Part shown: positions 1-6,598 of the stretch, one piece after another
How positions within the stretch are numbered: the first letter of the stretch is position 1
How the letters are laid out: every line of letters starts with the position of its first letter
DNA from: Cryomorphaceae bacterium
GTDB lineage: Bacteria > Bacteroidota > Bacteroidia > Flavobacteriales > Schleiferiaceae
Direction: 5' to 3'
Assembly: GCA_003444795.1 (NCBI GenBank)
Contig: DLWR01000237.1
Span: 5,843-13,500 of the forward strand
DNA length: 7,658 nucleotides
Position numbers and translations under genes: made by a program
The notes under the pieces: generated by a model
Told to the model about the DNA's origin: nothing
What the model saw: the letters and a program-made list of their open reading frames with translations, nothing else
The model's database searches: none

Positions 1-2657
1 TCGGTACCACCGCCGGGTCCCAATTCAATCAACCAATCGGCATGTGAAAGCATGTCAGTTTGATGCTCAATGACTAGAACAGTATGCCCGATCTCCAACA
101 AGGCATCAAAGGCTGTGAGCAACTTCTGTACATCGTCAAAGTGCAGGCCAGTTGTGGGTTCGTCAAATACGAAGAATACAGGCTCAGCCGTTTGGCCTTT
201 CGCTAGAAAGGAGGCGAGTTTCACCCGCTGGCCTTCCCCGCCAGAGAGCGTGCTGCTGGATTGTCCCATTTGCAGATAGCCTAGGCCCACGTCCAGAAGC
301 GGTTGGAGCTTGTTCGCAATCTTTTTTTCGTTGATTTCCAGGAAGAAAGCATGGGCATCCGCAATCGTCATTTGGAGTACATCGGAAATATTCTTGCCAT
401 GTACCTCTACATCCAGAACGTCCTCTTGGAATCGCTTCCCTTGGCATTGTTCGCAGACGAGGTGGACGTCGGCCATAAACTGCATTTCTACGGTGACAAA
501 TCCATCGCCTTTGCAGACATCGCATCGGCCGCCATCCGTGTTAAAGGAAAAATGTTTGGCTTGGAAACCTCGAAGCTGTGCATTCTTTTGCCCAGCAAAC
601 AAACTTCGAATGTCATCGTAGGCCTTGAGGTAGGTCACGGGGTTGGAGCGGGAGGATTTCCCGATGGGGTTTTGGTCCACGACTTCCACGGCCCGAATGT
701 GGCGCAAGTCGCCCGTCAGCGCTTCATAGTACCCGCCACGGCCGCTGTATTCCCCCAAGTATTTCTGAAGCGCAGGCACCAGAATGTGGCGGATCAGCGA
801 AGTCTTACCGCTGCCACTCACCCCGCAAACTGCAATGAGTCGCTGGAGCGGAATATCAATCCCCACGGATTGGAGGTTGTTCAGGCGCGCGCCCTTCAAA
901 GAAATCCAGCGAGCTCCGTCTATAGGACGGGCAGGGCGGAAAATTTTCTTTCGCCCCGTTAGGTAGTCGGCTGTCAAAGTCTCCGCATGCTGAACGTGCT
1001 CACCAGGCCCTACATAAACCACTTCGCCACCCAAGCTGCCTGCTCCGGGACCAATATCGATGAGTGTATCTGCGGCATGCATGAACAGCGCATCGTGCTC
1101 CACCACCACCACGGTGTTTCCTTGGTTTCGGAGATTCAGGAGAACACCAAGTAAATCATCGGCATCCCGAGCATGCAAGCCAATACTCGGCTCATCGAGT
1201 ATGTACAAGGATCCTACAAGGGAAGATCCCAAAGAGGTTGCTAGGTGAATGCGCTGAGATTCCCCACCGCTCAAGGTGGCCGCAGGGCGGTCCAGGCTCA
1301 AATAATGAAGTCCTACCTGCTCCAGAACGGCCAGGCGGCGTCGGATTTCGAGCAGGAGTCGCTCTGCAATGATCTGGTCGTTGGTGGAGAGGCTTAAGGT
1401 ATCAAACCACTGCCGCGCCGCACGTATGCTCCACGTAGAGATTTCTCCCAGGGAAACGCCGCCTATTTTGACATAATTAGCTTCTTTGCGCAAGCGACTA
1501 CCGCCGCAATCGGGACAGGTAGTTTTGCCGCGATAACGCGCTTGGAGCACCCGATATTGAATCTTGTACGATTTGCTTTCCACATAGTCAAAGAAGGCAT
1601 CCAAGCCTTCAAAGTGCGCACAACCTTTCCACAGCATAGTCAACTGCTCTGCGGTCAATTTGGCGATGGGACTGTGAATGGGAAACCCGGCTTTTTCAGC
1701 ACCCAGGATGAGCTGGTCCTTCCATTCGCTCAAGCGCTCGCCCTTCCAGGGGGCGATTGCGTCTTCATAGACACTTAGTCCTGGGTTTGGGATGACCAAT
1801 TCTGGGTCAATGCCCAGAACGGATCCAAAACCCTCGCAGGTGGAACATGCGCCTTGCGGGGTGTTGAAGGAAAAGAAAGCTGGGCTAGGCTCCTCGAAGA
1901 GGACATCGCCTTCAGAAAAGGTATTGGAAAAGTTGCTTCGGTTTCCTTGGTCGTCTTGCAGAATGCATATTCCACGGCCCTCAAAGAATGCCGTTTGGAT
2001 GGAATCCGCTGCCCGAACCTCCGTGTCTTCATCCCGAGCTCCGCCGCTCAATCGATCAATCACCAATTCAAAGGTGCTGTCAGGGGCTTCATCCAAGCGA
2101 AAAATCTCGGATTGACCCACAAGTACCCGGGCATAGCCTTGCTGAAGTAGCAGCTTTTTCATTTCTGCGGGACTTCGGTCGCCAAAATCAAGTGGGGCCA
2201 GGACGAGGAAGCGCTCATCTTCGGTTCGCTTGGAGAGGGTGTCAAGGACATCGCGCACTTGGTGGCGTTTCACTTCGAGGCCGGTATTGGGCGAATACGT
2301 CTTCCCCACGCGGGCAAAGAGGACCTTCAAATAGTCGTGGATTTCCGTGACAGTGCCCACCGTGGAACGAGGGTTGCGTGAAATGACTTTCTGCTGAATG
2401 GCTATGGCTGGGGCCAGGCCTTTGATGTCGTCCACCTCTGGCTTGTCAAGTTTGCCCAAAAACTGGCGTGCGTAGGAGGATAGGGATTCCACATAGCGTC
2501 GTTGACCTTCTGCATAAAGCGTATCGAAGGCGAGGGAGGATTTTCCACTGCCGCTCACGCCTGTAATGACGACCAAATGGCCATGTGGAAAGGCCACACT
2601 GAGGTTCTTCAGGTTGTTGACGCGGGCGCCTTCAATGCGCAATTCGGTAGAAGCCAT
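1..2657 (-). CDS. uvrA: UvrA, excinuclease ABC subunit A (3' end outside window)
   Basis: UvrA is the ATP-dependent damage-recognition subunit of UvrABC nucleotide excision repair; it loads UvrB at lesions in the cytoplasm. 885 codons are visible from an ATG at 2657; the family is about 940 residues, so roughly the last 50-60 are off the left edge. Two ABC ATPase modules are seen. Module one has Walker A GVSGSGKS (33-40), signature LSGGE (462-466), Walker B ILDEP (486-490) and H-loop His521. Module two has GVSGSGKT (612-619), LSGGE (804-808), VFDEP (830-834) and H-loop His865. Zinc cysteines are intact: C271/C274 with C381/C384, and C712/C715 with C735/C738. The stretch at about 118-255 corresponds to the UvrB-binding region, so this is not a shortened UvrA2 lacking it. 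By recollection the wording of this segment (YSPNTG, SVYEDAIAPWKGE) resembles the second of two UvrA paralogues common in Bacteroidota; that subtype call is inference. Divergent from the sigma-factor gene. Confidence 0.97.
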   Translation of the reverse strand, partial: MASTELRIEGARVNNLKNLSVAFPHGHLVVITGVSGSGKSSLAFDTLYAEGQRRYVESLSSYARQFLGKLDKPEVDDIKGLAPAIAIQQKVISRNPRSTVGTVTEIHDYLKVLFARVGKTYSPNTGLEVKRHQVRDVLDTLSKRTEDERFLVLAPLDFGDRSPAEMKKLLLQQGYARVLVGQSEIFRLDEAPDSTFELVIDRLSGGARDEDTEVRAADSIQTAFFEGRGICILQDDQGNRSNFSNTFSEGDVLFEEPSPAFFSFNTPQGACSTCEGFGSVLGIDPELVIPNPGLSVYEDAIAPWKGERLSEWKDQLILGAEKAGFPIHSPIAKLTAEQLTMLWKGCAHFEGLDAFFDYVESKSYKIQYRVLQARYRGKTTCPDCGGSRLRKEANYVKIGGVSLGEISTWSIRAARQWFDTLSLSTNDQIIAERLLLEIRRRLAVLEQVGLHYLSLDRPAATLSGGESQRIHLATSLGSSLVGSLYILDEPSIGLHARDADDLLGVLLNLRNQGNTVVVVEHDALFMHAADTLIDIGPGAGSLGGEVVYVGPGEHVQHAETLTADYLTGRKKIFRPARPIDGARWISLKGARLNNLQSVGIDIPLQRLIAVCGVSGSGKTSLIRHILVPALQKYLGEYSGRGGYYEALTGDLRHIRAVEVVDQNPIGKSSRSNPVTYLKAYDDIRSLFAGQKNAQLRGFQAKHFSFNTDGGRCDVCKGDGFVTVEMQFMADVHLVCEQCQGKRFQEDVLDVEVHGKNISDVLQMTIADAHAFFLEINEKKIANKLQPLLDVGLGYLQMGQSSSTLSGGEGQRVKLASFLAKGQTAEPVFFVFDEPTTGLHFDDVQKLLTAFDALLEIGHTVLVIEHQTDMLSHADWLIELGPGGGT

Positions 2658-2670
2658 AGCTGGGAAAACG

Positions 2671-2678
2671 CAAAAATA
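2671..2678 (-). promoter_or_regulatory. Candidate -7 box (TAnnTTTG) for uvrA
   Basis: On the minus strand the octamer TATTTTTG is an exact match to the Bacteroidota -7 consensus TAnnTTTG. It ends 13 nt before the uvrA ATG, implying a very short leader. No TTG is found at the expected -33 distance, where there is only a T-run, so the promoter is half supported. The site lies in the 120-bp divergent gap shared with the sigma-factor gene. Confidence 0.35.
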
Positions 2679-2681
2679 CCC

Positions 2682-2711
2682 TTTGTAGTTGGGGGAAAAA
2701 TGCTAGATTCG
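2682..2711 (+). promoter_or_regulatory. Candidate promoter of the sigma-factor gene
   Basis: TTTG at 2682-2685 is followed after 18 nt by TAGATTCG at 2704-2711. This fits the Bacteroidota TTG / TAnnTTTG arrangement with one mismatch in the -7 box. It would start transcription near 2717 and leave a leader of about 60 nt before the ATG at 2778. It lies almost back to back with the candidate uvrA -7 box, so the two promoters would share their upstream DNA. This is a consensus match by eye only. Confidence 0.35.
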
Positions 2712-2777
2712 TGAATAATTCTAAAAAAGACCGGCCTATCGAGCAAAATCCTACGCTATTTCTAAACATCTGGGTTT

Positions 2778-3350
2778 ATGTCTATCGTAGGTTGCAGCGA
2801 TGCCGAATTGGTATCGAAGTACGTCAAAGGTCAAGAGCACGCGCTTGAGTGCTTGATTCTCCGTCATTCCGACAGCTTATTGCGAAAAATTTATGCCAAG
2901 GTCTTGGATGAGGATCTGACACAGGATATCCACCAAGAAGTTTGGATGAAGTTCATTCGGGTTGTTAAAGCGAAGGACTACCAAGAAAAGGGAAAGTTTG
3001 CGGCTTACATCCACCGAATGGCAGGCAACATGGTGATTGATCATTTTCGCCGCCAAAAGCGAAATCCGGAGCTATCCATGGAGCGCTGCGGCGATTCCGT
3101 GCTGGGCGTCACGGAAGAAGGGCTCAATGCCGAAGAGTTGGCGCTCCAAACCCAGTGGCATTCCGATGTGAAGACCGCCATGGAGCAGCTCGGCGAAGAG
3201 CAACGTGAGGTGGTCTTTCTGCGCATCTATGCCGGGCTGAGTTTTAAGGAAATTGCGGAGGAGACGGCCGTCGGAATAAATACAGCTTTGGGCCGCTACC
3301 GCTATGCGTTGAACAACTTGCGCAAAATTTTAGGGGTAGAAATCGACTAG
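2778..3350 (+). CDS. ECF-type RNA polymerase sigma factor
   Basis: This 190-residue protein is a two-domain sigma-70 family factor of the extracytoplasmic-function type; it would direct RNA polymerase to a specific promoter set. Sigma region 2 spans about residues 10-97, including the TQDIHQEVW segment (48-56) and the basic DHFRRQKR stretch (88-95) of the -10 recognition end. A short acidic linker follows, then region 4 at about 133-184 with a helix-turn-helix (LSFKEIAEETAV, then INTALGRYRYAL). Regions 1.1 and 3 are absent, as expected for ECF factors. The ATG at 2778 gives a normal-length N-terminus; no Shine-Dalgarno is seen, which is usual for Bacteroidota. No anti-sigma factor with a membrane segment is adjacent; instead a 47-codon ORF follows on the same strand. 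I cannot assign an ECF group, regulon or inducing signal from sequence alone. Confidence 0.93.
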   Translation: MSIVGCSDAELVSKYVKGQEHALECLILRHSDSLLRKIYAKVLDEDLTQDIHQEVWMKFIRVVKAKDYQEKGKFAAYIHRMAGNMVIDHFRRQKRNPELSMERCGDSVLGVTEEGLNAEELALQTQWHSDVKTAMEQLGEEQREVVFLRIYAGLSFKEIAEETAVGINTALGRYRYALNNLRKILGVEID

Positions 3351-3380
3351 GGATATACGCTGCGGCGGCTTTTGGCGTTA

Positions 3381-3410
3381 GGCATATAAATCGCACCCAT
3401 TGCCTATGCC
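3381..3410 (+). repeat. Small inverted repeat over the start of the 47-codon ORF
   Basis: GGCATA at 3381-3386 is the exact reverse complement of TATGCC at 3405-3410, and the overlapping pair TAGGCA (3379-3384) / TGCCTA (3401-3406) is also perfect. Either 6-bp stem would place the small ORF's ATG (3406-3408) in or at the edge of the 3' arm. The loop is 16-18 nt and the stem is short, so this may be chance. There is no T-run after it, so it is not an intrinsic terminator. Confidence 0.25.
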
Positions 3411-3549
3411 AAAATGTACCCCTGAACCTACATCAACCCCTAGGTTGTCCCCTCAAAAACTTCAAGAAATTCTCGCCTATTCCCACGCACTCTGCGTACT
3501 TAAGCCATCTACTTGGCCTCAGGAGGTTGTGTATGTGATTCAGAATTAA
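3406..3549 (+). CDS. Small protein of 47 residues downstream of the sigma factor
   Basis: ATG at 3406 to TAA at 3547-3549, starting 55 bp after the sigma-factor stop on the same strand, so it is probably co-transcribed. The N-terminus is Pro/Thr/Ser-rich (MPKCTPEPTSTPR). Residues 14-29 (LSPQKLQEILAYSHAL) look like an amphipathic helix, and the last part (EVVYVIQN, ending at the stop) looks like a beta strand. There is no signal peptide and no membrane segment, so it is likely cytoplasmic. I recall unannotated Bacteroidota proteins of 40-60 residues with the same plan (a helix ending 'hLxYSxxL', then a short strand ending in 'hN' at the stop), some near sigma-factor genes; that is memory, not a search. 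It fills almost the whole gap before convergent recQ. Function unknown; a partner or regulator of the sigma factor is only a guess. A chance ORF remains possible. Confidence 0.6.
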   Translation: MPKCTPEPTSTPRLSPQKLQEILAYSHALCVLKPSTWPQEVVYVIQN

Positions 3550-3570
3550 AGCAGAAGTCCCTATATCGAC

Positions 3571-5745
3571 TTAAACCACGCCGCAGAGGAACTTGAGACG
3601 TACCAGACGAAGCTCCTCCTCGGAGTATGCGCCGTCAAAGTCTTTAAAGGCCTCGGGGATGTCCCCCGTTTCGGATTCTTCGCTGAAGTAGTCCATGATT
3701 TCTTCAATGGAATCTTCGTCCAGCTGCTCTTCCAAGATGTAGTCCAAATTGATCCGGGTTCCACTTTGAACAATAAGCTCCATCTCGCGAAGGAGCTCTT
3801 CTTCGCTTAAACTTTTGGCTTTGGCAATTTCCTCTAGGGAGAGCCGGCGGTCCATGGATTGAATGACATACACCTTCAGCGAGCCTTTTTGCCCTGCCGA
3901 ACGAATCGTGAAATCATCCGGCCTTTCAATGTTATGGTCTTCCACATGCTGGGCAATGGCCTTGGTCATGGCGGCACCAAAGCGTTTGGCCTTCGCTTCG
4001 CCTACGCCGGGAATGACTTTGAGTTCATCCTCCGTGATGGGGTAGGAGGTGGCCATCTCTTGCAAGGCTGGCTCGGAAAAGAGGGCATAGGGTGGTATGC
4101 CGCGCTGCTTGGCCAACTGCTTGTTCAGGGCCTTGAGGATAGAGAAGAGCTCAGGGTCTAGCGCAGCACCTCGCTTGGCAGCTCCCAATTCTAGGGTATC
4201 GTCCACCATTTCCCGGTAGGCGCGGGCATAGAAGGGCGCCTTCTGGGCATAGGCCGACTCGCTTTTTTCCGTCACTTTCAGAATGCCGTAGCGCTCGATG
4301 TCTTTCTGAAGCCAACCTTGAAGGATGAGCTGGCGAACCAAATCCATCCAGAACCCTTCCGACTTATCCTTGCCCTTTCCCCATTGGTCTAGGTCTCTGG
4401 CGCCGAAGGTTTTCAGAATGGCTGTTTCATTCGCAATTAGGGTATTCACCACCTGCTGGGTGCGGAAATTGTCCTTGCCTGCCCAAACGGTCTCCAAGAC
4501 AAGACGGGCGTGCGCCGTTGCATCGTAGTCACTGGGCGATCCTTGGCAGTTGTCGCAGGCTTGGCAGGATTTCTCGAGGTATTCCTCGCCAAAATAATGG
4601 AGGAGGTAATGGCGCCGACAGGTGGCTGTGAGCGCATAACCCCGGGCTTCTTGAAGGAGTTGACGGCCAATTTCTTGTTCTGCGACCGGTTTACGTGCTA
4701 AAAACTTGTCCAGCTTTTCAATGTCTTTTTCACTGTAGTAGGTGACACAGATGCCCTCTCCGCCGTCGCGCCCAGCCCGGCCTGTTTCTTGGTAGTAGCT
4801 TTCCAAGGATTTGGGGATGTCGTGGTGGATGACGAGTCGAACATCAGGCTTGTCAATACCCATTCCAAAGGCAATCGTCGCGACGATGACCGTCACGTCC
4901 TCTTGGAGGAAGGCATCCTGGTGCCGAGCCCGGGTGACACTGTCCAATCCTGCGTGGTAGGGTAAGGAAGAAATGCCATTGAGCTGTAAAACTTGGGCGA
5001 TCTCTTCCACCTTCTGACGACTCAAGCAATAGATGATGGCGGATTTTCCTTCGTGCTCCCGCAGCAATCGAATAATGTCCTTCTCCACATTGTTCTTGGG
5101 CTGGACCGAATAGAACAAATTGGGGCGGTTAAAGGAACTGGTAAAAATGGCGGGCTCCGTCATGTCCAAATTCTTCAGGATGTCCGACATCACTTTGGGC
5201 GTGGCTGTGGCCGTCAATGCTAGAACGGGTCGACGTTGGATAGCTATAATAGCTTGGCGCAGATGCCGGTATTCGGGTCGAAAATCATGGCCCCATTCGG
5301 AAATGCAATGCGCCTCATCTATAGCGTAGAAGCTTATGGGAAGCTCGCGCAGAAAGGCTATGTTGTCTTCCTTGTTTAGCGATTCTGGCGCCATGTAGAG
5401 CAATTTAGTGGCCCCAGAACTCAGATCCTGGCGAACCTGAACCATCTCGCGTTTGGTCAAAGAAGAATTCCAAACATGGGCAATGCTGTCCTTGGCCGCG
5501 AAGCTCCGAATTGCATCCACCTGGTTCTTCATCAAGGCAATAAGGGGGGACACTACGATAGCCAATCCTTCCATTTGCAGAGCGGGAAGCTGGTAGCACA
5601 AAGACTTGCCTCCTCCCGTAGGCATCATCACAAAGGTTTCGCGGCCCCCTAAGATGGACGCAACGGCATCAGCCTGATTGCCCTTGAAATCATTGAATCC
5701 AAAGAAAGATTTGAGAAGTTCCTTGCTCGTGGCGGGAGATAGCAC
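3571..5745 (-). CDS. recQ: RecQ, ATP-dependent 3'-5' DNA helicase
   Basis: RecQ unwinds DNA 3' to 5' in recombinational repair and stalled-fork processing. The gene is complete, 724 residues. Helicase motifs: Walker A MPTGGGKS (41-48), Ia SPLIALMKNQ (66-75), DEAH (143-146) with the RecQ aromatic-rich loop SEWGHDFRPEY (149-159), III LTATATP (177-183), IV IIYC (237-240), V VATIAFGMGIDKPDVR (288-303), and VI QETGRAGRDG (319-328) with its arginine finger. The RecQ-Ct zinc site is C376, C394, C397, C400. A winged-helix region follows at about 405-515, then an HRDC domain at about 527-605. Residues 606-724 are an extra helical, acidic C-terminal region usual in Bacteroidota RecQ and absent from the shorter E. 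coli enzyme (about 610). Start: GTG at 5745; no ATG lies between the upstream in-frame stop (5782-5784) and Met40, which is inside motif I. The stop is 21 bp from the small ORF's stop, convergent. Confidence 0.97.
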   Translation of the reverse strand: MLSPATSKELLKSFFGFNDFKGNQADAVASILGGRETFVMMPTGGGKSLCYQLPALQMEGLAIVVSPLIALMKNQVDAIRSFAAKDSIAHVWNSSLTKREMVQVRQDLSSGATKLLYMAPESLNKEDNIAFLRELPISFYAIDEAHCISEWGHDFRPEYRHLRQAIIAIQRRPVLALTATATPKVMSDILKNLDMTEPAIFTSSFNRPNLFYSVQPKNNVEKDIIRLLREHEGKSAIIYCLSRQKVEEIAQVLQLNGISSLPYHAGLDSVTRARHQDAFLQEDVTVIVATIAFGMGIDKPDVRLVIHHDIPKSLESYYQETGRAGRDGGEGICVTYYSEKDIEKLDKFLARKPVAEQEIGRQLLQEARGYALTATCRRHYLLHYFGEEYLEKSCQACDNCQGSPSDYDATAHARLVLETVWAGKDNFRTQQVVNTLIANETAILKTFGARDLDQWGKGKDKSEGFWMDLVRQLILQGWLQKDIERYGILKVTEKSESAYAQKAPFYARAYREMVDDTLELGAAKRGAALDPELFSILKALNKQLAKQRGIPPYALFSEPALQEMATSYPITEDELKVIPGVGEAKAKRFGAAMTKAIAQHVEDHNIERPDDFTIRSAGQKGSLKVYVIQSMDRRLSLEEIAKAKSLSEEELLREMELIVQSGTRINLDYILEEQLDEDSIEEIMDYFSEESETGDIPEAFKDFDGAYSEEELRLVRLKFLCGVV

Positions 5746-5770
5746 GTGAATTGTAATCGTAAATGGGTTC

Positions 5771-5797
5771 TTGAAGTTACGCTAAATAGTACTTTTG
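5771..5797 (+). promoter_or_regulatory. Candidate Bacteroidota-type promoter of tatC-lptB
   Basis: TACTTTTG at 5790-5797 is an exact TAnnTTTG -7 box. TTG at 5771-5773, 16 nt upstream, can serve as the -33 element; the spacing is slightly short against the usual 17-23. The box ends only 6 nt before the tatC ATG at 5804, so transcription would begin at or just before the start codon, giving a leaderless or near-leaderless mRNA. The placement also argues against the in-frame TTG at 5795 as a start, because that codon lies inside the promoter box. Confidence 0.5.
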
Positions 5798-5803
5798 CCC
5801 AAC

Positions 5804-6598
5804 ATGTCTACGGCAGATTCTATGACCTTTCTGGAGCACCTTGGTGCGTTGCGCAAACATCTTATGCGCGCCAGTTTGGCCGTCCTCATTGCGGCAGGTC
5901 TCGCGTTTGCGTTCCGGGATGTGCTCTTTGACGACATTCTGTTGGCTCCCAAGTCCACCGATTTTATCACCTACCAATGGTTTTGCGACCTAGGGAAGTG
6001 GATAGGCAATGACTCACTTTGCCTAAAGGAAATAAAGATGGACCTACTGAACAGCAAAATGGCCGGACAGTTTTCCCTCCACATCGGATTGTCGCTCATG
6101 GCAGGCTTAGTCATCGCCTTTCCCTTTGTACTGCGCGAACTCTGGCTCTTCATTGCCCCCGGCTTAACGGACGGAGAACGCCGTAAATCTGTGGCTTTTA
6201 TTGGCATATCCTCCATGCTTTTCTTCTCGGGAGCGCTCTTTGGATACTACGTGATTACGCCCTTGAGCATACAATTTTTGGCGAACTACATCGTTTCAGA
6301 GGAAATCACCAACTTGATTGAGATGGGTTCCTATTTATCGACCGTAGCGAGCATCGTCGTGGCCTGCGGGGTCCTCTTTGAGCTACCCATCGTGGTGTAC
6401 TTCTTGTCCCGAGTGGGCATCGTCACGCCGCAAGGCATGCGCACCTACCGCCGCCACTCCTGGATTGGAATTTTGGCCTTGGCCGCCATTATCACCCCGC
6501 CAGACGTCTTCTCGCAAATCATAGTCACCATCCCAGTGGCCATCCTATACGAAGCGAGCATTCTTGTGAGCGCCGCGGTTCAACCCAAGCAGGTATGA
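5804..6598 (+). CDS. tatC: TatC, Sec-independent twin-arginine translocase subunit
   Basis: TatC is the inner-membrane receptor that binds twin-arginine signal peptides and exports folded proteins with TatA/B. The ATG at 5804 gives 264 residues, the usual size. Six membrane segments are visible at about 23-41, 93-113, 129-155, 182-204, 220-232 and 238-258. Family landmarks: FIAPGL with F116 and E125 (matching E. coli F94 and E103 of the signal-peptide site), FELP with E193 (E. coli E170), and TPPDVFSQ with D234 (E. coli D211). The first periplasmic loop is long and holds C61 and C73, which could form a disulfide. Odd point: the N-terminal HLxELR motif reads HLGALR, so the residue matching E. 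coli E15 is Ala15. The gene overlaps lptB by 4 bp (ATGA), suggesting translational coupling. No tatA/B is in the window. Met7 is an alternative start. Confidence 0.97.
   Translation: MSTADSMTFLEHLGALRKHLMRASLAVLIAAGLAFAFRDVLFDDILLAPKSTDFITYQWFCDLGKWIGNDSLCLKEIKMDLLNSKMAGQFSLHIGLSLMAGLVIAFPFVLRELWLFIAPGLTDGERRKSVAFIGISSMLFFSGALFGYYVITPLSIQFLANYIVSEEITNLIEMGSYLSTVASIVVACGVLFELPIVVYFLSRVGIVTPQGMRTYRRHSWIGILALAAIITPPDVFSQIIVTIPVAILYEASILVSAAVQPKQV

Noticed and set aside
303..962. Open frame of 219 codons on the plus strand inside uvrA
   Set aside because: It lies wholly antisense to clearly conserved UvrA sequence (second ATPase module and zinc site) and shows no recognisable domain; it is a shadow of a long gene.
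1988..2350. Plus-strand open frame of 120 codons antisense to the uvrA N-terminal half
   Set aside because: Composition follows the reverse complement of UvrA codons; no motif, no plausible start context, and it overlaps other antisense frames.
1..2657. Duplicated LSGGE and GVSGSGK segments as DNA repeats
   Set aside because: These are the two homologous ABC modules normal for UvrA, not a recent duplication or repeat element.
3550..3570. Bidirectional intrinsic terminator between the small ORF and recQ
   Set aside because: Convergent ends make one likely, but the 21 bp contain no stem-loop and no T-run that I can see.
3859..4161. Plus-strand open frame of 100 codons inside recQ
   Set aside because: Antisense to the HRDC and following regions of RecQ; no features of its own.
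5746..5800. Promoter for recQ on the minus strand
   Set aside because: Only partial matches to TAnnTTTG (for example TAACTTCA) without a well-placed TTG; too weak to list.
5795..5803. TTG at 5795 as the tatC start, adding three residues
   Set aside because: The TTG is part of the TACTTTTG promoter box, and the ATG at 5804 gives the normal TatC N-terminus.
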